Shown one piece after another: positions 8,701-15,922 of a stretch of DNA of 64,000 nucleotides. Below the pieces are notes generated by a model. That model was given only the letters and a program-made list of their open reading frames with translations. It was not told the DNA's origin and made no database searches. Source of the DNA: Amycolatopsis granulosa (GTDB lineage Bacteria > Actinomycetota > Actinomycetes > Mycobacteriales > Pseudonocardiaceae); the NCBI RefSeq assembly GCF_011758745.1, contig NZ_JAANOV010000001.1, positions 3,100,001 to 3,164,000 on the forward strand, read 5' to 3'. The translations under genes were made by a program, and so were the position numbers. Numbering within the stretch: position 1 is the first letter of the stretch; every line of letters starts with the position of its first letter.

Positions 8701-8997
8701 GACCACCCGCAGCGCCCACGCGATCAGTGCCCGCGCGGCGACCACACCGGCGAGGGCGATCAGCGCACCGGTCCCGATCCCGTGCCCGGCGACCACGGCG
8801 GCGCACACCGCGGCGAGCAGGAAAGCCTGCGCGACCAGCGCCGCGGCGTTGCCGAGCGCGAGCAGGCCGGAGAGGGCGAGCGCCCGGCGCGCGGCCGCGG
8901 ACAACAGGGGCAGCGCGCCGAGCGGACCCTTTCCCGGACGCTTGGTGTCCGTTGTGGACACCGATGCGGGAAGGACGGAACGTCCGGGAAGGTTCAT
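5749..8997 (-). CDS. cydDC: fused CydDC thiol-exporting ABC transporter
   Basis: A 1082-residue fusion of the two half-transporters needed to assemble cytochrome bd. CydD/CydC export glutathione or cysteine and help haem incorporation. The N-terminal CydD half has about six membrane spans and an ATPase with Walker A SPSGAGKS and signature LSTGQRQRVAVARAV. A second six-span block follows. The C-terminal CydC ATPase has GPSGAGKS and LSGGQAQRLAVARALV. Fusion of the two subunits is known in streptomycetes and relatives. The start is fixed by the ATGA overlap with the cydB stop (8994-8997). A huge antisense frame over this gene is a high-GC shadow. Confidence 0.95.
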   Translation of the reverse strand: MNLPGRSVLPASVSTTDTKRPGKGPLGALPLLSAAARRALALSGLLALGNAAALVAQAFLLAAVCAAVVAGHGIGTGALIALAGVVAARALIAWALRVVAARAAAGAKEELRARVVDHALRLGPEWIARRGPGELTVLTTRGLDALDAYFTDYLPALVTAAVVPPAAGAAVLVADWPSAVIIALTVPLLPLFAILVGKYTADRSAAAADALQRMSGHLLELVRALPVLAAFRRAEAQAETVRRVSENHRRATLKTLKVAFSSAFVLELAAALSVALVAVVIGVRLVGGDLPLAIGLGVLILAPECYQPLRAVGAAFHASEDGVEAVRRVTDVLATPAAPEGTAVPGRGEVRVEGLRVARRGGFAPDGESFTLRPGTVTRLDSPSGAGKSTTLAVLLGFVRPSAGAVLVNGLPLSEVDMSAFRRGIAWVPQNPAFTGGTVRAELELALGTPPDPVEAGALLRELNLAGLADAPVHELSTGQRQRVAVARAVLRVRHGAWLLLLDEPTAHQDAVHAALVEEAIASTLPLGTAVLVAAHHRESHAVAVPATAAAPHVPAAGTAAPRPLRGVLSRRFGAGAVAGALALLAGVALTATSGWLIAKASQQPPILTLTVAVVGVRAFGLGRAALRYLERLITHDAALRIAGGLRVRLWRGLVRLGPARALGLRFGEGQRRLVADVDAVRDLLPRVVTPPLIAVLVLAGAIAVQTVLLPVAGLVLGVAVLIGGVAAPALALRLERRATATLASGRRAVSAQVLGLFEAAAELIAFGAHRRRRAELANADDRLAHQARRQAFGAGAADALITLVTGAAAVAGIGLAAGSGIDPVLAPVLALVPLALAEVLATLPPVAQHWDPLRAAMTRIAAVEDAPARPPVPTGPIAVEHADIGWTTPVLRDVDLRIPDGAHVAVVGPSGAGKSTLLAALLGFLPAQRGRLTTAAAVAWAPQEPQLVSTTVAENLRLADPHADDDRLREALRLACLELPLDTVLDGAGSGLSGGQAQRLAVARALVGAPHADLVLLDEPTAHLDEPTARRLRANLRTALAGRTVVHVTHRAEEAAEADLVLEVRDGRVRPRIPALEGGYA

Positions 8998-10001
8998 GGG
9001 GTGTGCACCGGCGGGATGTGCGCGGTGCTGATCCGCTTGCGGAACACCCAGTACGTCCAGCCCTGGTAGACCAGCACCGCGGGGGCACCGAACGCGCCGA
9101 CCCAGGTCATCACCGTCAGGGTGTACGGACTGGATGCGGCGTTCACCACCGTGAGCGAGTTCGCCGCGCCGAGCGTCGAGGGCAGCACGTCCGGGTAGAG
9201 CGCGCCGAACAGCGTGACCACGGCCGCCGCGATGGTGACCCCGAGTGCCGCGAACGCCTGCCCGTCCCGGTCGGCCACCAGCTTGCGCCACGCGCTCACC
9301 GCCGCCACCGCGGCGACCAGCAGCGCGACGAGCGTCCACAGTGCACCCTCGCGCCACTGGACGACCACCAGCAGCCCGAACAGCGGCAGCAACGCCACCG
9401 GCAGCGCCCGGACGGCGAACACCCGCGCCCGCTCGCGCAGCTCGCCCGCCGTCTTCAGCGCGAGGAACGCGGCACCGTGCACGAGCGCGAACCCGACGAC
9501 GGCGAGCGCACCGAGCAGGGTGTCCCACCGCACCGCCTCGAACGCGCCGCCGACGCGGTTGCCGTGCGCGTCCAGCGGCAGGCCGAGGACCGTGGTCGTC
9601 AGCAGCAGGCCGACGCCCAGCGGCGGGATCCACGAACCGATCACGATGACCCGGTCCCAGTTGCGCCGCCAGCGTGCCGAGTCGACCTTGCCGCGGTACT
9701 CGAACGCGACACCGCGGCCGATCAACGCGAGCAGCACCAGCAGCAACGGCAGGTACGCGGCCGAGAACAACGACGCGTACCAGCTGGGGAACGCCGCGAA
9801 CATGGCACCGGCCGCGACGATCAGCCAGACCTCGTTGCCGTCCCACACCGGTCCGATCGTGTTGATCAGCACCCGTCGCTCGGTGTCGTCCCGGCCGAGA
9901 ACCGGCAGCAGCATGCCGACGCCGAAGTCGAAGCCCTCCAGGAACAGGTATCCCAGCCAGAAGAGCACGATGACGCAGAACCAGATCGTTTCCAGGCTCA
10001 T
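8994..10001 (-). CDS. cydB: cytochrome bd ubiquinol/menaquinol oxidase subunit II
   Basis: A 335-residue membrane protein with about eight or nine spans. It starts MSLETIWFCVIVLFWLGYLF and continues LEGFDFGVGML, the CydB signature. IGPVWDGNEVWLI, also strongly conserved in the family, follows. CydB stabilises the di-haem CydA subunit of the high-affinity oxygen reductase. It lies 9 bp downstream of cydA and overlaps cydDC by 4 bp, so cydA-cydB-cydDC-devS form one operon. Confidence 0.96.
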   Translation of the reverse strand: MSLETIWFCVIVLFWLGYLFLEGFDFGVGMLLPVLGRDDTERRVLINTIGPVWDGNEVWLIVAAGAMFAAFPSWYASLFSAAYLPLLLVLLALIGRGVAFEYRGKVDSARWRRNWDRVIVIGSWIPPLGVGLLLTTTVLGLPLDAHGNRVGGAFEAVRWDTLLGALAVVGFALVHGAAFLALKTAGELRERARVFAVRALPVALLPLFGLLVVVQWREGALWTLVALLVAAVAAVSAWRKLVADRDGQAFAALGVTIAAAVVTLFGALYPDVLPSTLGAANSLTVVNAASSPYTLTVMTWVGAFGAPAVLVYQGWTYWVFRKRISTAHIPPVHTP

Positions 10002-10010
10002 GGCTGTTCC

Positions 10011-11489
10011 CTAGTAGGCGAAGGCAAGTGTCTTCTTGCCCTCTTCGTCGTTCTGCTCCGGGGGAATGACACCGTCGATCCCGCCGCGGACGTACCTGCG
10101 CATCAGGAAGACCTCGACCACGCCGAGCACGGCGTAGAGACTGGTCAGCGCGAGCAGCGAGGTCCACACCTCGCCGGTGGAGATCCGGGACACGGCCTGC
10201 GCGGTGAACATCCACACCCCGTCCACACCGGACGGGTTCGGCACCACGACGAACGGCTGCCGTCCCATCTCGGTGAAGATCCAGCCGGCGCTGTTGCCGA
10301 TGAACGGTGTCGCGATGCTCAGCAGGGCCAGGCGCGGGAACCACTTGGTGTCCGGTATCCGGCCCCGGCGCGTCAGCCACAGCGCCAGCAGGCCGGTGCC
10401 GGCCGAGATCGCCCCGAAGCCGATCATGATGCGGAAGCCCCAGTAGGTCACCGCCAGGTTCGGCACGTAGTCGATCGGTTTGCCGGCCAGTTCGCCGAGC
10501 GCCGGGTCGTCCGGGTAGTTCGTGCCGTAGTGGGCCTGGTACTGGGTCACCAGGTCCTCCACGCCCTTGACCTCGGTGCGGAAGTCGTTGTGCGCGAGGA
10601 AGGACAGCAGCGCCGGCACGTTGAACGTCTTGACGTCCTCGCAGTTCTGCGCGGTCACGTCGCCGATCGCGACGATCGAGAAGCTGGCGGGCTGCTCCGT
10701 GTGGCACAGCGCCTCGGCCGAGGCCATCTTCATCGGCTGCTGCTCGAACATCAGCTTGCCCTGGGTGTCGCCGGTGATGGCGAGCACGGCGAACGCGATG
10801 ATACCGGTCCAGCCGCCCAGCCGGATCGACGAGCGCCACACCGACCGGTGCTCGTCGTCGCTACGGCGCTTGCGCCACAGGTGCCAGCCGCCGATCCCGA
10901 CGAGGAAGGCCGCGGCGACCGAGAAGGCGCCGGCGATGGTGTGCGGGATCGCGGCCAGCGCGGTGTTGTTGGTCAGCACCGCCCAGATGGACCGCAACGT
11001 GGGCTTGCCGTTGACGATCTCGGCGCCGACCGGGTGCTGCATCCAGGAGTTCGCGGCCAGGATGAAGTACGCGGAGGCGATCGTGGCCAGCGAGAACGCC
11101 CAGGCGCAGGCCAGGTGCACCTTCTTCGGCAGCCGGTCCCAGCCGAAGATCCACAGGCCGAGGAACGTCGACTCGACGAAGAACGCGACCAGTCCCTCCA
11201 TCGCGAGCGGAGCGCCGAACACGTCGCCGACGAAGCGGGAGTAGGCGTTCCAGTTCATGCCGAACTGGAACTCCTGCACGATGCCGGTCACGACACCCAT
11301 GGCGAAGTTGACCAGCAGCAGCTTCCCCCAGAACTTGGTCATCTTGTAGTAGCGCGGCTCACCGGTGCGGACCCAGGCGGTCTGCATCCCCGCGACGAGG
11401 ACCGACAGTCCGATGGTGAGCGGGACCATGAGGAAGTGGTAGACGGTGGTGATCCCGAACTGCCACCGCGCCAGCTGGAGCACGTCCAC
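10011..11489 (-). CDS. cydA: cytochrome bd oxidase subunit I
   Basis: A 492-residue integral membrane subunit that carries the haems of cytochrome bd and reduces O2 to water with quinol. It starts at GTG 11489 (MDVLQLARWQFGITTVYHF). His18 matches the haem b595 ligand, and a His in AAIPHTIAGA (about 186) matches the b558 ligand. The C-terminal GRQPFVV block is conserved. The periplasmic Q-loop is of the short type. It is the first gene of the operon and is preceded by a DosR-type palindrome. Low-oxygen induction by the neighbouring DevR/DevS-like pair is inferred. Confidence 0.96.
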   Translation of the reverse strand: MDVLQLARWQFGITTVYHFLMVPLTIGLSVLVAGMQTAWVRTGEPRYYKMTKFWGKLLLVNFAMGVVTGIVQEFQFGMNWNAYSRFVGDVFGAPLAMEGLVAFFVESTFLGLWIFGWDRLPKKVHLACAWAFSLATIASAYFILAANSWMQHPVGAEIVNGKPTLRSIWAVLTNNTALAAIPHTIAGAFSVAAAFLVGIGGWHLWRKRRSDDEHRSVWRSSIRLGGWTGIIAFAVLAITGDTQGKLMFEQQPMKMASAEALCHTEQPASFSIVAIGDVTAQNCEDVKTFNVPALLSFLAHNDFRTEVKGVEDLVTQYQAHYGTNYPDDPALGELAGKPIDYVPNLAVTYWGFRIMIGFGAISAGTGLLALWLTRRGRIPDTKWFPRLALLSIATPFIGNSAGWIFTEMGRQPFVVVPNPSGVDGVWMFTAQAVSRISTGEVWTSLLALTSLYAVLGVVEVFLMRRYVRGGIDGVIPPEQNDEEGKKTLAFAY

Positions 11490-11525
11490 GTCAGTAAGCC
11501 TGCCCCGCCGCGGGGTCCGGCATCA

Positions 11526-11564
11526 GGTCCCGCGGTCCCGATCTTGCCGGGACCAAGGTCCCGG
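11526..11564 (-). promoter_or_regulatory. DosR-type operator cluster upstream of cydA
   Basis: CCGGGACCAAGGTCCCGG at 11547-11564 is an inverted repeat of 8-bp arms with a 2-base centre. Its GGGAC-N4-GTCCC core has the geometry of the mycobacterial DosR/DevR box. Two further GGTCCC half-sites lie at 11526-11531 and 11534-11539. The palindrome centre is about 66 bases before the cydA GTG. The rest of the 11490-11886 gap holds no gene. It contains GC-rich short hairpins and the leader hairpin of the next gene. Confidence 0.6.
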
Positions 11565-11844
11565 TGAGCTTCGAAGAACTGGGGAAGATCAGCCCACGCT
11601 CGCGCGGGGATACGAATACCTCAACAACAATCCCCAACCCACCGCGGAGAGCGCGAACAGCGCAGCTCTGCGCGCCCGGCAGCCCGGGCTGATGACCTTC
11701 GTGGACCGGCCGGCCCGGGCCGGATCGGCGCAGCTCAAGACAGTTTTCGGAGAGGCGAAACACATTGTGAGCCGACCCCAGAAATAGATCTGGACAACCG
11801 AAAACCGGCAATTCGCGAAACCGATTCGCTGGTCATTCCGGGTG

Positions 11845-11875
11845 CTCCCCTTTATCGTTGCAGAGGAAAGGGGAG
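11845..11875 (+). promoter_or_regulatory. leader hairpin before the GDT1-type gene
   Basis: CTCCCCTTT (11845-11853) pairs perfectly with AAAGGGGAG (11867-11875) across a 13-base loop. The 3' arm contains GGGGAG, a ribosome-binding-like sequence only 11 bases before GTG 11887. A second GGAG (11877-11880) lies just outside the stem. The hairpin could modulate translation. Confidence 0.45.
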
Positions 11876-11886
11876 TGGAGACTACC

Positions 11887-12486
11887 GTGAGTACCGCACT
11901 GCTGGCACTGCTCAGCGCGTACGTGCTCGTCCTGGCCGTTGAACTGCCGGACAAGACGATGATCGCCACGCTGGTGCTGACCACGCGGTTCCGCGCGTGG
12001 CCGGTCCTGGCCGGGGTGTCCGTGGCGTTCGCCGTGCAGTCCACGATCGCGGTGCTGTTCGGCAAGGCGCTGACACTGCTGCCGGAAAGCTTGGTCGCGA
12101 CCGTCGTCGCGGCCCTGTTCGGGATCGGGGCGGTCCTGCTGCTGCGCGAGGGCTTCTCGACGCCGGACGAGAGCGGCGAGGACGCGGCGCGCCAGGGGGT
12201 GCGGCCGGTGTCGTTCGTGCGCGCCGCGGCCACCTCGTTCGGGGTGTTGTTCGCCGCGGAGTGGGGGGACGCGTCACAGCTGGCCACAGCCGGGCTGACC
12301 GCCCGGTACGGCCATCCGCTGATGGTGTTCACCGGCTCGCTGCTCGCGTTGCTCACGGTCGCGTCGATCGCGGTGTTCGTCGGGCACAAGGTGCGTGGCC
12401 GCCTCAAGCCGAAGCTGCTGCAGCGCATCGCCGGTTTCGTCTTCGTCGCGTTCGCCCTGGTGGCGGCGTGGCAGGCGGTCGCCTGA
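11887..12486 (+). CDS. GDT1/TMEM165 (UPF0016) family cation exporter
   Basis: A 199-residue membrane protein with about six spans arranged as two inverted halves. Each half carries the family signature: E19-L-P-D-K-T24 in the first and E125-W-G-D-A-S130 in the second. The first copy has Leu-Pro in place of the usual x-Gly. UPF0016 proteins export Mn2+ and/or Ca2+. GTG 11887 was chosen because homologues begin directly before the first span; a start at 11842 would translate through the leader hairpin. It is followed, convergently and 4 bp away, by a TetR gene. Confidence 0.8.
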   Translation: MSTALLALLSAYVLVLAVELPDKTMIATLVLTTRFRAWPVLAGVSVAFAVQSTIAVLFGKALTLLPESLVATVVAALFGIGAVLLLREGFSTPDESGEDAARQGVRPVSFVRAAATSFGVLFAAEWGDASQLATAGLTARYGHPLMVFTGSLLALLTVASIAVFVGHKVRGRLKPKLLQRIAGFVFVAFALVAAWQAVA

Positions 12487-12490
12487 CCGG

Positions 12491-13081
12491 TCAGCCGGCT
12501 GTCGCCGGCGCGAAGGCGCTGATCAGCCCGGTGATCGCACGCGTGATCCGCTCGGGCTCGGCGTCACCGGCGAGCACCAGGCGGTGGAGCACGCCGACCA
12601 GCGCGAGGGCCAGCGCCGCCGGATCGGCGTCCGCGGCGACCCGGCCGACCCGCTGTTCGCCGGCGAGGTAGGCAGCGGCAGCGGTTTCGATCGCGTCGAA
12701 GCCGGCGGTCCTGTCCCCGAGCACGGCCTGGACGCGCCCGGCCAGTTCCGGGCGCGAGACGAGCAGCCGCGTCAGAGTCAGGACCGTCGCCGGTGACGCC
12801 GACAGCGCGGCCGCACACAGGTTGCCGGCGACATCGCCCGTGCCGACCCGCCCCGGCAGGCTCGCGGCTCCGGCGGAGACCAGGAACGCGCGATCGACCG
12901 CGTAGGCGGCCAGGAAGTCGTCGACATCGGCGAAGTGCGCGTACAGCAGCCCGGTTGCGACGCCGGCTTCGCCGGTGACCGCACGGCCGCTCAGCCGGCC
13001 CGCCCCGTCCCGGGCGATCACCCGTTCGAGCGCGGCGAACAGCTGCTGCCGGAGCTCCGGAATGGCGACACCTCTGGGCAC
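12491..13081 (-). CDS. TetR-family transcriptional regulator
   Basis: A 196-residue regulator with an N-terminal TetR helix-turn-helix (LFAALERVIARDGAGRLSGRA, then GVATGLLYAHFADVDDFLAAY) and a C-terminal ligand domain. The start was set at GTG 13081. The upstream ATG at 13126 falls inside the operator, and its extra residues have no helix-turn-helix content. The gene is divergent from a FAD monooxygenase, with two 14-bp operators between, so it probably represses both genes. The inducer is unknown. Confidence 0.85.
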   Translation of the reverse strand: MPRGVAIPELRQQLFAALERVIARDGAGRLSGRAVTGEAGVATGLLYAHFADVDDFLAAYAVDRAFLVSAGAASLPGRVGTGDVAGNLCAAALSASPATVLTLTRLLVSRPELAGRVQAVLGDRTAGFDAIETAAAAYLAGEQRVGRVAADADPAALALALVGVLHRLVLAGDAEPERITRAITGLISAFAPATAG

Positions 13082-13111
13082 GACGGCCAGCCTACCCGCT
13101 TGCACCGAGTT

Positions 13112-13147
13112 TGAGCACGTGTTCATAATAGTTTGAACATTTGCTCA
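13112..13147. promoter_or_regulatory. double TetR operator between divergent genes
   Basis: Two imperfect palindromes, TGAGCACGTGTTCA (13112-13125) and TGAACATTTGCTCA (13134-13147), are reverse complements of each other at 12 of 14 positions. They are spaced 22 bp apart, two helical turns. They occupy the only AT-rich stretch between the TetR and monooxygenase genes, where both promoters must lie. Confidence 0.7.
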
Positions 13148-13168
13148 TACTCGACTGGAGGAGTGGCC

Positions 13169-14353
13169 GTGGCTGAGGGCGTGGAACATCCCAACCGGGC
13201 AGTGGTCGCCGGTGCCGGTATCGCGGGATTGGCGACCGCGCTGCGACTGCACCGCGCGGGGTGGCAGGTGCTCGTGGTGGAGCGGGCCCCGGCGCGCCGC
13301 AGCAGCGGCTACCTGGTGAACCTGCTGGGACAGGGTTACGACGCCGCGGACCGGCTCGGGGTGCTGCCCGCGCTGGCGGACCGGGACCTCGGGGTGTTCA
13401 CCTCGATCCTCGTCCGGGCCGACGGCCGGCCGAAGCTCACGATCCCGGCCGCGCTCGCGCAGGCCGCGCTGGGCCCCCGCGCGATGACCGTGTTCCGGGG
13501 CGACCTGGAGTCCGCGTTGTACGAGGCGGCGCGCGACGTCGCCGAGATCCGCTTCGGCACCGTCGTGCGGTCCGTCGCCCAGGACCCGGACGGGGTCGAC
13601 GTCACGCTGAGCGACGGCACGACGGAGCGTGCGGAACTCCTCGTCGGCGCGGACGGGGTGCACTCCGGTGTCCGCGACCTCGTCTTCGGCCCCGAGGCGG
13701 GCTTCCGCGTGGACCTGCGGCACGTGGTCGCCGCGTTCCCCCTCGACGGCGTGCCCCGGAACGTGCCGGACGGGGCGGGCGCGACCTTCATCGGTCCACG
13801 CCGGACGGCGGCGCTGATCAACCTCGGACCGGGCCGATCGTCGGCGTTCTTCACCTACCGAGTTGATGATCCAGCCGCCGAACTGGCCCGCGGACCGGTG
13901 GCCGCTCTCGGTTCCGCTTTCGGGGATCTGGGCGGCGGTGTGCCGGACGCGCTGCGCCGGCTGGCGGCCGCTCCGGAAACGGCCTACTTCGACTCCGTCA
14001 GCCAGGTGGTGATGGACGAGTGGTGCCGCGGCCGGGTGGTGTTGCTCAGCGACGCGGCCTGGTGCGTTCCGCTGTTCGCGGGGTACGGCGCCGCCCTCGC
14101 GCTCGCCGGGGCGGACCGGCTCGGCACCGCACTCGGCGAACACCCCGGCGACATCACGGCGGCACTCGTGCAGTGGGAGGCGCAACTGCGTCCGGAGATA
14201 CGGACGCGGCAGGCGCTGGCCCGCAAGGGCACGAGCCAGTACGCGCCACCCAGCAGGGCCCATGTGTGGGCGCGTGACCTGACGATCCGCGCCATCCAGC
14301 TCCCAGGGATCCGCGGTCTCGTCCAGCGCTCCGTCCGGCGCGCCAACGCGTGA
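13169..14353 (+). CDS. FAD-dependent monooxygenase (PHBH/UbiH type)
   Basis: A 394-residue class A flavoprotein. The N-terminal Rossmann motif GAGIAGLATALRLHRAG is at about 14-30 and ends at an acidic VVERAP. The second FAD/NAD(P)H motif is LVGADGVHSGVRD. The third motif is degenerate, VVLLSDAAWCVPLFAGYG rather than G-D-A-A-H. Such enzymes hydroxylate aromatic substrates and some inactivate antibiotics. GTG 13169 has GGAGGAG 5 bases upstream. The divergent TetR gene and double operator suggest induction by a xenobiotic; the substrate cannot be read from sequence. Confidence 0.82.
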   Translation: MAEGVEHPNRAVVAGAGIAGLATALRLHRAGWQVLVVERAPARRSSGYLVNLLGQGYDAADRLGVLPALADRDLGVFTSILVRADGRPKLTIPAALAQAALGPRAMTVFRGDLESALYEAARDVAEIRFGTVVRSVAQDPDGVDVTLSDGTTERAELLVGADGVHSGVRDLVFGPEAGFRVDLRHVVAAFPLDGVPRNVPDGAGATFIGPRRTAALINLGPGRSSAFFTYRVDDPAAELARGPVAALGSAFGDLGGGVPDALRRLAAAPETAYFDSVSQVVMDEWCRGRVVLLSDAAWCVPLFAGYGAALALAGADRLGTALGEHPGDITAALVQWEAQLRPEIRTRQALARKGTSQYAPPSRAHVWARDLTIRAIQLPGIRGLVQRSVRRANA

Positions 14354-14363
14354 CCCACCGGTG

Positions 14364-14999
14364 TCAGCGGCCGCGCAGCACCTCGGCGACCGCGGCGGCC
14401 GCCTCGGCCACCCGCGGCCCCACGGTCTCGGTGTCGACCGGGCCGAGCGCGATCACCCCGACCGCGGCACGCAGGCCCGGCACCCCGCGCACCGGCGCGG
14501 CCACGCCCGAGGTGCCGCGCTGCGGTTCGCCGGTGGCCACCACCCAGCCGCGGCCGCCGCGGCGCAATGCCATCGCCTTGCCGGCCGCGCCGACGCCGAC
14601 CGGGTGGCGAGCGCCGACCCGGTAGGCGACGTGGAAGTCGGTGCCGGACGGCTCGACGGTGACCACCGGCTCGACCAGATCGCCCTCGGCGATCGACAGG
14701 TACGCGGTCGCACCGCAGGTCTCGGCCAGCTCCCGCAGGACCGGACGGGCCGCCGCACGCAGCTGTGGGACGACCTGACCGGCCAGGCGCAGCAGCCCGG
14801 CACCCAGCCGGACCTTGCTGCCGTCGCGCCACACCAGTCCGCGCTCGGACAGCGGCACCAGCAGCCGGTAGACGGCGGCGCGGCTCGCCCCGATCGCGGC
14901 GGCCAGTTCGGAGATGGTCGCCGCGTCGCCGTCGGCGTCGGCCACGGCCTGGAGCAGCGCCAGGCCGCGGTCGAGGGTCAGCGAGCCTTCCGCGGTCAC
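14364..14999 (-). CDS. IclR-family transcriptional regulator
   Basis: A 211-residue regulator with an N-terminal winged helix (LTLDRGLALLQAVADADGDAAT, then SELAAAIGASRAAVYRLLVPL) and a C-terminal effector domain containing GTDFHVAYRVGARHPVGVGAAGKA. IclR proteins bind small carboxylates or aromatics and usually control neighbouring catabolic genes. The GTG start shares one base with the TAG stop of the upstream unknown gene, so the two are translationally coupled. It is convergent with the monooxygenase, 10 bp away. Its target is unknown. Confidence 0.85.
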   Translation of the reverse strand: MTAEGSLTLDRGLALLQAVADADGDAATISELAAAIGASRAAVYRLLVPLSERGLVWRDGSKVRLGAGLLRLAGQVVPQLRAAARPVLRELAETCGATAYLSIAEGDLVEPVVTVEPSGTDFHVAYRVGARHPVGVGAAGKAMALRRGGRGWVVATGEPQRGTSGVAAPVRGVPGLRAAVGVIALGPVDTETVGPRVAEAAAAVAEVLRGR

Positions 15000-15865
15000 T
15001 ACAGCAGGCCGAGCGCCTCGAGGTCGGCGGCCGGCGCCTCGAAGCTGTCGCAGGCGTAGGACGCGAACAACGCGCGCACGGCCTTCGCGGCCGGCTCGGA
15101 CAGCGCCCGCGCCTCCTCGGCCAGGGAGTCCCCGTCGGTCGAGGCGAGCGCGGCCCGGACGTCGCCGCCGGAGAGGCTGCGCGCCACCGCGACGAGCAGG
15201 TTGAGGAAACCGTGGTGGGCGATGCCGTTGTCCGGGTCCTCGTGCCGCACCGCGCGGTGCAGGCTGTTGGTGGCCTTGAAGGACGCCCCGGCCGAGCCGC
15301 TGACGACCGCGAGGAAGTCGGCGACCTCGTCGATGCTGGGGAAATTCTCGCTGGACTGGCCCCCGCACCGGATCTTGGGCCAGCTGCCGTGCTCGATCAC
15401 GCGCCGCACGCCGTCGAGCCAGCCCACGCCCCGCCGCGGCTCGACCACGCGGATCACGTCCTCCGGTACGAACTCGGAGACGCGCTCCAGCCACACCTCG
15501 TCGACGTCCGAGGGTGCCGGCATCTCCACCATGCGCAGCGACAGCAGCTCACTGCGGGACTCGACGATCGAGATCGCCTTCGGCACGCCGCCCAGCCCGG
15601 TGTCGATGATCAGCGAGAGCGGCAGCGGCTCCTTCGGCTTGATCTTGATCAGCTCGGTGATCAGTTCCGGCAGGCGGGACGCCTGGCACAGGAAGACACC
15701 GAGCAGGCCCGCGCGGTCGCCGTCACGACCGGCGAGGTAGTTCCGCAGCGCGTCCGGCATCGTCGCCGTACCGGGCGGGAAGAGCGCCGAGTCGTCTACG
15801 AGCCGCGCGAAGAGGGGCGGAATTCCGCGGGGGCCGGGGGGCGTGAGTTCCACAGCGCTTGACAC
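14999..15865 (-). CDS. conserved protein of unknown function
   Basis: A protein of about 288 residues with no signal peptide or membrane span. Notable blocks are LVDDSALFPPGTATMPDAL near the N-terminus, KIRCGGQSSENFPSIDEVADF in the middle, FKATNSLHRAVR, and DNGIAHHGFLNLLVA. The conserved Lys, His and Asn in the last two suggest an enzyme, but I cannot assign a reaction. The start is uncertain: GTG 15865 lies 7 bases after TAGCGT, with TTGTCC 16 bases further up, while GTG 15874 follows TACGCT by 6. It is coupled to the downstream IclR gene. Confidence 0.7.
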   Translation of the reverse strand: MSSAVELTPPGPRGIPPLFARLVDDSALFPPGTATMPDALRNYLAGRDGDRAGLLGVFLCQASRLPELITELIKIKPKEPLPLSLIIDTGLGGVPKAISIVESRSELLSLRMVEMPAPSDVDEVWLERVSEFVPEDVIRVVEPRRGVGWLDGVRRVIEHGSWPKIRCGGQSSENFPSIDEVADFLAVVSGSAGASFKATNSLHRAVRHEDPDNGIAHHGFLNLLVAVARSLSGGDVRAALASTDGDSLAEEARALSEPAAKAVRALFASYACDSFEAPAADLEALGLL

Positions 15866-15922
15866 ATGGCACACGCTAGTAGCGTACGGGAACCGGACAA
15901 ACACGTACGCCCCCCGGACACT

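Noticed and set aside
5746-9069. An 1107-residue plus-strand open frame antisense to cydDC
   Set aside because: It has no domain content, is rich in Arg/Gly/Gln as expected for a high-GC antisense frame, and covers a clear ABC exporter.
8727-11567. A 946-residue plus-strand frame antisense to cydB and cydA
   Set aside because: Low-complexity shadow of two certain membrane-protein genes, with no start signal.
11490-11840. Rex operator upstream of cydA
   Set aside because: Only the partial ATTGTGAGC at about 11763 was found. The second half of the TTGTGA-N6-TTCACAA palindrome is missing.
11780-11886. yybP-ykoY manganese riboswitch before the GDT1-family gene
   Set aside because: Apart from one hairpin I could not find the conserved riboswitch helices, so only the hairpin is reported.
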